64,000 nt of DNA from positions 381,131 to 445,130 of the forward strand of contig NZ_FMAY01000002.1 in NCBI RefSeq assembly GCF_900094925.1. The letters are read 5' to 3'. Positions 58,576 to 64,000 of this stretch are shown here, one piece after another. Under the pieces are notes generated by a model. The model did not search any database. It was not told the origin of the DNA and saw only the letters and a program-made list of their open reading frames with translations. A program made the position numbers and the translations under genes. The number at the start of each line of letters is the position of its first letter. The stretch's first letter is position 1. The DNA is from Kosakonia oryzendophytica (GTDB lineage: Bacteria; Pseudomonadota; Gammaproteobacteria; Enterobacterales; Enterobacteriaceae).

Positions 58576-58872
58576 ATGTTGAAACCTGTAATGTTAGCGC
58601 TTTCCATGATGTTGGTGGCTCCCCTTGCGGTTCAGGCCGCAGAAATCACGCTTGTGCCGGCAGTGAAACTGCAAATTGGCGACCGTGACAATAGCGGTCA
58701 CTACTGGGATGGTGACCACTGGCGCGATCACAGTTGGTGGAAAAAACACTACGAATGGCGTGAAAACCGCTGGCAACCGCACGGCCACTTTGACGATCGT
58801 CGTGATGATCCCCGCGATCACCACGATGACCACCGTGGCGACCCGGAGCAGGAGTGGCAGCGCCACCCGTAA
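58576..58872 (+). CDS. yaaX: YaaX, DUF2502 secreted protein
   Basis: A 98-residue protein with a signal peptide (MLKPVMLALSMMLVAPLAVQA, cleaved before A22). The mature part starts EITLVPAVKLQIGDRDNSGHYWDG, the DUF2502 core. From about residue 70 it is extremely rich in His, Asp and Arg (DDRRDDPRDHHDDHRGD), which would suit metal binding, though that is inference. AAAGGAG precedes the ATG. Confidence 0.9.
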   Translation: MLKPVMLALSMMLVAPLAVQAAEITLVPAVKLQIGDRDNSGHYWDGDHWRDHSWWKKHYEWRENRWQPHGHFDDRRDDPRDHHDDHRGDPEQEWQRHP

Positions 58873-58880
58873 CCTTTATC

Positions 58881-58904
58881 ACCCTCTCCCGACCGGGAGA
58901 GGGT
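58881..58904. terminator. Hairpin between yaaX and yaaA
   Basis: ACCCTCTCCC pairs perfectly with GGGAGAGGGT around a 4-base loop, between convergent stops; AACTTTT follows on the plus strand. Confidence 0.75.
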
Positions 58905-58909
58905 AACTT

Positions 58910-59683
58910 TTACTGTTCGTGGCGCTTAAACACCATTTCGCCTGTTACCGAAGCCTCTTCATCAAAGAAATAACCTTCGCTGTTGAATCCGGTTAACTGC
59001 TCAGGCTTCGTTAAACGATGCTCAATGATGTAACGGCTCATCAGGCCGCGCGCTTTCTTGGCATAGAAACTGATCACCTTAAATTTACCGTTCTTTTCAT
59101 CAAGGAATACGGGCTTAATCAGCTGCGCATTCAGTTTTTGCGTTTTAACGGAACGGAAGTACTCATCAGAAGCCAGGTTCACCACCACGTTGTCGCCTTG
59201 CGCAGCAACCGCTTCATTGAGTTTGTTAGTGATCACATCGCCCCAGAATGAGTACAGATCTTTGCCTTTGGCGTTCTCGAGATGGATGCCCATTTCCAGG
59301 CGATAAGGTTGCATGAGATCCAACGGACGTAGCACGCCATATAAGCCAGACAGCATCCGCAGATGCTGCTGCGCGAAGTCGAAATCCGCGTCGCTGAATG
59401 TTTCAGCCTGAAGCCCGGTGTAGACATCGCCTTTAAAAGCCAGGATCGCCTGGCGGGCGTTATCCGGCGTGAAGTCTGGCTGCCAGTCATGAAAGCGGGT
59501 GGCGTTCAGGTCGGCCAGTTTATCGCTGATGCCCATCAACGTTTTGATTTGCGGCGCAGAGAGTTTGCGCGCGATCTTAATCAGTTGCTGCGAATAATCC
59601 AGCAGCTCCGGCTGCGTATAACGCGTAGTCGCCAGCGGGCTTTGGTAGTCGAGTGTTTTAGCAGGTGAAATTAAAATCAGCAT
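58910..59683 (-). CDS. yaaA: YaaA, peroxide stress resistance protein
   Basis: A 257-residue cytosolic protein (DUF328/YaaA family) that lowers free intracellular iron during hydrogen peroxide stress in E. coli; it binds DNA. Conserved segments: [16 protein letters not shown] at the N-terminus, [22 protein letters not shown], and the C-terminal [20 protein letters not shown]. Its OxyR dependence is known in E. coli; I did not identify an OxyR site here. Confidence 0.95.
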   Translation of the reverse strand: MLILISPAKTLDYQSPLATTRYTQPELLDYSQQLIKIARKLSAPQIKTLMGISDKLADLNATRFHDWQPDFTPDNARQAILAFKGDVYTGLQAETFSDADFDFAQQHLRMLSGLYGVLRPLDLMQPYRLEMGIHLENAKGKDLYSFWGDVITNKLNEAVAAQGDNVVVNLASDEYFRSVKTQKLNAQLIKPVFLDEKNGKFKVISFYAKKARGLMSRYIIEHRLTKPEQLTGFNSEGYFFDEEASVTGEMVFKRHEQ

Positions 59684-59763
59684 ACTCAGTCCTTGCTGTG
59701 CGAGAAATTTCCGCTGACTTTAGCAAAAAAAAGAACAAACTTGATCGATAGTTGCGATTAGCG

Positions 59764-61194
59764 CTACGAACGGGGAATGTCATCCCAGGCGCCTGGCGCC
59801 AGTTGCCGGTTAATATCCGGGTAGCGCTTGGGATCAAACACTGGCATGACGCCCAGCTTGCGCTGGCGCATATAATCGCGAGCCAGCAGCCTCACCACCG
59901 GGGACAGGAGCAGAATCGCAGTCAGATTGATCATCGCCATCAGCGCCATCACCACATCTGCAACGTGCCAGATCAGCGGCACGTTGATCACCGCGCCCAG
60001 TAACACCATCACCATGACACAGGTACGTAGCAGCAGGATATTTCGTCGGCTGTTGCGCCGCAGGAAGACAAGGTTATTTTCCGCGTAGATGTAATTGGCG
60101 ACGATGGAAGTCAGAGCAAACAGAATCACGATAAGCGCCACAAAACCCGCGCCCCAGCCACCGGTGAGCGATACCATGGCCTGTTGCATTAACTGAATGC
60201 CGCCGTACGTGTCAGTGGCCGGGGTGACGCCTGCCAGTAATAGCACCAGTGCGCTGGCGGTGCACACCAGGAAGGTATCCGTTAATACGCCAATCATCTG
60301 TACTATGCCTTGCGCAGCGGGGTGCGGCGGCCATGATGCCGCGGCTGCGGCGGCATTGGGTGATGACCCCATGCCCGCCTCATTGGCAAACATACTGCGC
60401 TGAAAACCACTGGTGACGGCCTGGCTCAAGGTGTAAGCCATTGTGCCTGTTGCGGCCTCCTGCCAGCCAAAAGCGCTTTTAATGATGGTGATAAAGACCC
60501 CAGGCAGCAGATTCGCGTGCCAGAGACTGATGCCAAAGCCCATGATAATCCACGTAAACGCCATTATCGGCACCATCCATTGCGTTAACCGGGCTACGCC
60601 TCTCAGACCTTTAACGATAAACAGGAAAGAGAATGCGGCCAGCAATGGACCGGTAATAAATCCCGGCACCTGCCAGGCATAGTGTATGGCGCGTGCGACA
60701 GCGCTGGATTGAATGGTATTAAATACCAGCCCATAGGTAAGCAGCAGAAAAACAGAGAACAGCACGCCCATCCAGCGCATGCCCAGCCCTCGTTCCATGT
60801 ACCACGCCGGTCCTCCGCGTAGCTGGTGGCTGGCATCCCGCTCCTTGTAGAGCTGCGCCAGCGAGCACTCAGCAAAACTGGTTGCCATGCCGATGATGGC
60901 GGAAACCCACATCCAAAAAATAGCACCAGGGCCACCTGTGGTAAGGGCAAACGCGACGCCCGCAAGGTTACCGCTGCCCAACCGCGTCGCCAGACTGAGG
61001 CATAATGCCTGATACGAAGAGAGCGTGCCGGGTTGCAATAAGCGACTGCTTTTCAGACTTAGCCCAAAGTCCGTGATAAAGCGAAAGGGAACAAACCGGG
61101 TGCGAAGCAAAAACCAGATACCCGCTGCCGCCAGCAGGTAAACCATTAAGGAGCCCCAGAGTATTTCGCTGATAAATGAGAAAAATTCTGGCAT
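59764..61194 (-). CDS. yaaJ: YaaJ, AgcS-family sodium/proton:amino acid symporter
   Basis: A 476-residue membrane protein with about ten membrane segments, of the alanine/glycine:cation symporter family. Family motifs include LATRLGSGNLAGVAFALTTGGPGAIFWMW and FANEAGMGSSPNAAAAA. The start MPEFFSFISEILWG at 61194 follows AGAGGGACG; 25 more upstream codons are open but unlike the family. The substrate has not been shown; alanine or glycine is the family expectation. Confidence 0.92.
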   Translation of the reverse strand: MPEFFSFISEILWGSLMVYLLAAAGIWFLLRTRFVPFRFITDFGLSLKSSRLLQPGTLSSYQALCLSLATRLGSGNLAGVAFALTTGGPGAIFWMWVSAIIGMATSFAECSLAQLYKERDASHQLRGGPAWYMERGLGMRWMGVLFSVFLLLTYGLVFNTIQSSAVARAIHYAWQVPGFITGPLLAAFSFLFIVKGLRGVARLTQWMVPIMAFTWIIMGFGISLWHANLLPGVFITIIKSAFGWQEAATGTMAYTLSQAVTSGFQRSMFANEAGMGSSPNAAAAAASWPPHPAAQGIVQMIGVLTDTFLVCTASALVLLLAGVTPATDTYGGIQLMQQAMVSLTGGWGAGFVALIVILFALTSIVANYIYAENNLVFLRRNSRRNILLLRTCVMVMVLLGAVINVPLIWHVADVVMALMAMINLTAILLLSPVVRLLARDYMRQRKLGVMPVFDPKRYPDINRQLAPGAWDDIPRS

Positions 61195-61478
61195 TAACGT
61201 CCCTCTTGTTGATGCCGGTAATCTGGTCCTGCAGCCTGTTGCAGGCGATGAATCCACTGAGTTTACCATACAATATTCACAGCATTGTCTGCGGTTGCGC
61301 TCACAGTGCGTCGTGATATCATCGGGGCAGACCGGTTACATCCCCCTAACTAGTATACTCGTCATACTTCTCGTTCAGGTGCGCTGGCTGCGTTTGTGAT
61401 TCCGGGTTTCCGGATGACGAATGCGCTGTTGGTCTTAACGTGATTTATTCAGGGTATCGTTTAAAGAGAAACATTATC

Positions 61479-62432
61479 ATGACGGATAAATTGACCTCCC
61501 TGCGTCAGTACACAACAGTCGTGGCTGATACCGGAGACATCGCGGCAATGAAGCTTTACCAGCCGCAGGATGCAACAACCAACCCTTCTCTGATCCTTGG
61601 CGCTGCTCAAATCCCGGAATACCGCAAGCTGATTGATGATGCGGTGGCGTGGGCGCGTAGCCAGAGCAGCGATCGTGCGCAGCAGGTGGTTGACGCGACG
61701 GATAAGCTGGCGGTGAACATTGGTCTGGAAATCCTGAAACTGATCCCTGGTCGTATTTCTACTGAAGTTGACGCCCGTCTCTCTTATGACACCGAAGCCT
61801 CTATCGCGAAAGCGAAACGTCTGATCAAAATGTACAACGATGCTGGCATCAGCAACGATCGTATTCTGATCAAACTGGCCTCCACCTGGCAGGGTATTCG
61901 CGCGGCTGAGCAACTGGAAAAAGAAGGCATCAACTGTAACCTGACGCTGCTGTTCTCTTTCGCCCAGGCGCGTGCCTGTGCTGAAGCGGGCGTTTTCCTG
62001 ATTTCTCCGTTTGTCGGCCGTATTCTTGACTGGTACAAAGCCAATACCGATAAGAAAGAGTATGTGCCGGCCGAAGATCCGGGCGTGGTTTCCGTAACCG
62101 AAATTTATCAGTACTACAAACAACACGGCTATGAAACCGTGGTGATGGGCGCAAGCTTCCGTAATACTGGCGAAATCATTGAACTGGCGGGCTGTGACCG
62201 TCTGACTATTGCTCCGGCATTGCTGAAAGAGCTGTCTGAAAGCGCGGGCAGCCTTGAACGTAAACTGGCGTACACCGGCGACGTGAAAGCACGTCCGGAG
62301 CGTATCACCGAAGCGGAATTCCTGTGGCAGCATAACCAGGATCCGATGGCGGTAGACAAACTGGCGGACGGTATCCGCAAGTTTGCCGTTGACCAGGAAA
62401 AACTGGAAAAAATGGTTGGCGACCTGCTGTAA
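61479..62432 (+). CDS. talB: TalB, transaldolase B
   Basis: A 317-residue enzyme of the pentose phosphate pathway that moves a dihydroxyacetone unit between sugar phosphates. Schiff-base Lys132 lies in [12 protein letters not shown]; Asp17 and Glu96 regions are conserved. The start [10 protein letters not shown] at 61479 has AAAGAG upstream; an upstream in-frame ATA/ATT stretch is not used. Confidence 0.97.
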   Translation: MTDKLTSLRQYTTVVADTGDIAAMKLYQPQDATTNPSLILGAAQIPEYRKLIDDAVAWARSQSSDRAQQVVDATDKLAVNIGLEILKLIPGRISTEVDARLSYDTEASIAKAKRLIKMYNDAGISNDRILIKLASTWQGIRAAEQLEKEGINCNLTLLFSFAQARACAEAGVFLISPFVGRILDWYKANTDKKEYVPAEDPGVVSVTEIYQYYKQHGYETVVMGASFRNTGEIIELAGCDRLTIAPALLKELSESAGSLERKLAYTGDVKARPERITEAEFLWQHNQDPMAVDKLADGIRKFAVDQEKLEKMVGDLL

Positions 62433-62439
62433 TCCTCAT

Positions 62440-62470
62440 GCGTGGCCGGGTTCCGGTCACGCTTACTTTT
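62440..62470 (+). terminator. Terminator of talB
   Basis: GCGTGGCCGG pairs with CCGGTCACGC (one G-U) around three bases, then TTACTTTTC. It begins 7 bases after the talB stop. Confidence 0.8.
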
Positions 62471-62542
62471 CTCCGCTCTGTTTGACTCTCCCCTCAGCGT
62501 GTATCATTTCCGTATATCTCGGTTTTTTTGAACGGAATGAAT

Positions 62543-63130
62543 ATGGACACACTACGCATTGGTTTGGTTTCTGTTTCCGATCGCGCCTCCAGCGGCGTTT
62601 ATCAGGACAAAGGCATCCCCGCTCTGGAAGAATGGCTGGCGAGCGCGTTAACCACGCCTTTTCACATTGAAACCCGCCTGATCCCCGATGAGCAGAGCAT
62701 CATTGAACAAACCCTGTGTGAACTGGTTGATGAAATGAGCTGCCATCTGGTGCTGACCACGGGCGGAACCGGGCCCGCGCGTCGTGATGTAACGCCGGAT
62801 GCGACGCTGGCAGTTGCCGATCGCGAAATGCCGGGGTTCGGTGAACAGATGCGGCAGATCAGCCTTCATTTTGTGCCAACCGCGATTCTTTCCCGCCAGG
62901 TGGGGGTTATTCGTAAACAGGCGCTGATTCTCAATTTACCCGGCCAGCCGAAGTCCATCAAAGAGACGCTGGAAGGCGTCAAAGCAGAAAACGGCGAAGT
63001 GAAGGTGCCTGGTATTTTTGCGAGTGTACCGTATTGTGTACAGCTGCTTGACGGGCCTTATGTGGAGACCAATGCGCAAGTTGTAGCATCTTTCCGTCCT
63101 AAAAGCGCAAGGCGCGAAACATTATCCTAA
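62543..63130 (+). CDS. mog: Mog, molybdopterin adenylyltransferase
   Basis: A 195-residue enzyme that adenylates molybdopterin before molybdenum insertion. The MoaB/Mog fold shows as IGLVSVSDRASSGVYQDKGIP, the TTGGTGPARRDVTPDAT loop and LPGQPKSIKETLEG. Start at 62543 by homology. In E. coli the next gene is satP; here an MFS gene follows instead. Confidence 0.96.
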   Translation: MDTLRIGLVSVSDRASSGVYQDKGIPALEEWLASALTTPFHIETRLIPDEQSIIEQTLCELVDEMSCHLVLTTGGTGPARRDVTPDATLAVADREMPGFGEQMRQISLHFVPTAILSRQVGVIRKQALILNLPGQPKSIKETLEGVKAENGEVKVPGIFASVPYCVQLLDGPYVETNAQVVASFRPKSARRETLS

Positions 63131-63256
63131 AAAATGGGATTGTATGACATAAGTGATGCCAGTGCTGGAGTGTTGATTTATTTACGATATAGTAATTTTT
63201 AATTTACATCGTGCGTAATAATTAAATCAGCACTTCCTCTTTACAAATGGTTGATT

Positions 63257-64000
63257 ATGTCAAATTACACTCGCCCACTGAACAGACAGGACTATAAAAC
63301 TCTGACCCTTGCCGCACTTGGTGGCGCGCTGGAGTTTTACGACTTCATTATCTTCGTCTTCTTCGCCGCGGTTGTTGGCGAGCTCTTCTTTCCTGCTGAT
63401 ATACCGGAATGGCTGCGCCAGGTACAAACCTTCGGTATTTTTGCCGCAGGTTACCTGGCGCGTCCGCTCGGCGGTATTGTGATGGCGCACTTTGGCGATT
63501 TAGTCGGGCGTAAAAAGATGTTTACCCTGAGTATCCTGCTGATGGCGCTGCCGACGCTGGCGATTGGTTTACTGCCAACCTATGCCTCTATGGGGATCCT
63601 CGCGCCATTATTACTGCTGCTGATGCGCGTTTTGCAGGGCGCGGCTATTGGCGGTGAAGTGCCGGGGGCGTGGGTGTTCGTTGCTGAACACGTTCCGGCG
63701 CGGCGCATTGGCATTGCCTGTGGGACGCTGACTGCTGGGTTGACGGTGGGGATCCTGCTGGGTTCGGTCGTGGCGACGCTGGTGAATACCAGCATGACGC
63801 AGCAAGGGATCCACGATGGCGGATGGCGTATTCCGTTCCTGCTCGGCGGGGCGTTTGGTCTGGTAGCGATGTACCTGCGCCGCTGGTTGCAGGAAACACC
63901 GATTTTCCTCGAGATGCAACAACGCAAAGCGTTAGCGCAGGAGCTCCCGGTGAAATCTGTTGTGCTGAAGCATAAGAAAGCGGTGGTGGTCAGCATGCTA
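63257..64000 (+). CDS. MFS transporter, metabolite:H+ symporter type (cut by window end)
   Basis: ATG at 63257 opens a frame that runs off the window after 248 codons (MSNYTRPLNRQDYKTL...). At least six hydrophobic segments are visible. ALEFYDFIIFVFFAAVVGELFFP and GIVMAHFGDLVGRKKMFTLSILLMALPTLAIG are the signature of the MHS (ProP/citrate/shikimate-type) branch of the major facilitator family, with the GDxxGRKK loop between helices 2 and 3. The substrate cannot be assigned. It replaces satP at this locus. Confidence 0.88.
   Translation, partial: MSNYTRPLNRQDYKTLTLAALGGALEFYDFIIFVFFAAVVGELFFPADIPEWLRQVQTFGIFAAGYLARPLGGIVMAHFGDLVGRKKMFTLSILLMALPTLAIGLLPTYASMGILAPLLLLLMRVLQGAAIGGEVPGAWVFVAEHVPARRIGIACGTLTAGLTVGILLGSVVATLVNTSMTQQGIHDGGWRIPFLLGGAFGLVAMYLRRWLQETPIFLEMQQRKALAQELPVKSVVLKHKKAVVVSML

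Overview
The window is a chromosomal backbone segment from an enterobacterium of the Enterobacter/Lelliottia/Kluyvera/Citrobacter group (order Enterobacterales, relative of Escherichia coli). The evidence is near-continuous colinearity with the E. coli 98-100 min / 0 min region: yjiA-btsT-tsr, opgB-yjjA-dnaC-dnaT, yjjB-yjjP-yjjQ-bglJ-fhuF-yjjZ, three leucine tRNAs, rsmC-holD-rimI-yjjG-prfC-osmY-ytjA-yjjU-yjjV-yjjW-yjjI, deoCABD-lplA-ytjB-serB-radA-nadR-ettA-slt-trpR-yjjX-gpmB-rob-creABCD-arcA-yjtD, thrLABC-yaaX-yaaA-yaaJ-talB-mog. Family calls rest on remembered orthologues and visible motifs; no database search was possible.

Layout. 1-6350: a GTPase metallochaperone and a pyruvate transporter, divergent from the serine chemoreceptor Tsr, which has a clear sigma-28 promoter; then a two-domain GNAT acetyltransferase. 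6350-13400: osmoregulated periplasmic glucan modification (opgB), primosome loading (dnaTC), an organic-peroxide module ohr-ohrR not found here in E. coli, a decayed TetR regulator, and the split organic-acid exporter yjjPB. 13400-20000 is the most accessory-like part: AT-rich DNA leading to the overlapping LuxR-type regulators yjjQ-bglJ, a YbaK-type deacylase, an orphan PTS EIIC with a perfect palindromic operator candidate, fhuF, a membrane diguanylate cyclase and yjjZ, with Fur boxes at fhuF and yjjZ.

20000-30600: tandem tRNA-Leu(CAG) genes with a stringent-type promoter, ribosome and replication housekeeping genes, osmotic stress genes, and the glycyl-radical pair yjjI-yjjW. 30600-35150: the deo nucleoside catabolic operon with CRP sites and DeoR operators, two of which lie inside yjjI. 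35150-53340: lipoate, serine, NAD, recombination, translation-factor, murein and two-component regulatory genes, with several convergent overlapping gene ends. 53340-64000: the threonine operon with attenuator, small stress genes, amino acid symporter, transaldolase, molybdopterin adenylyltransferase, and an MFS transporter cut by the window edge.

No CRISPR array, prophage or insertion sequence was seen. I found no convincing new multigene system. The best candidates for follow-up are the orphan EIIC with its operator, the diguanylate cyclase placed between two Fur-controlled genes, the frameshifted yjjY-like conserved sequence before arcA, and the repeated element between rsmC and holD.
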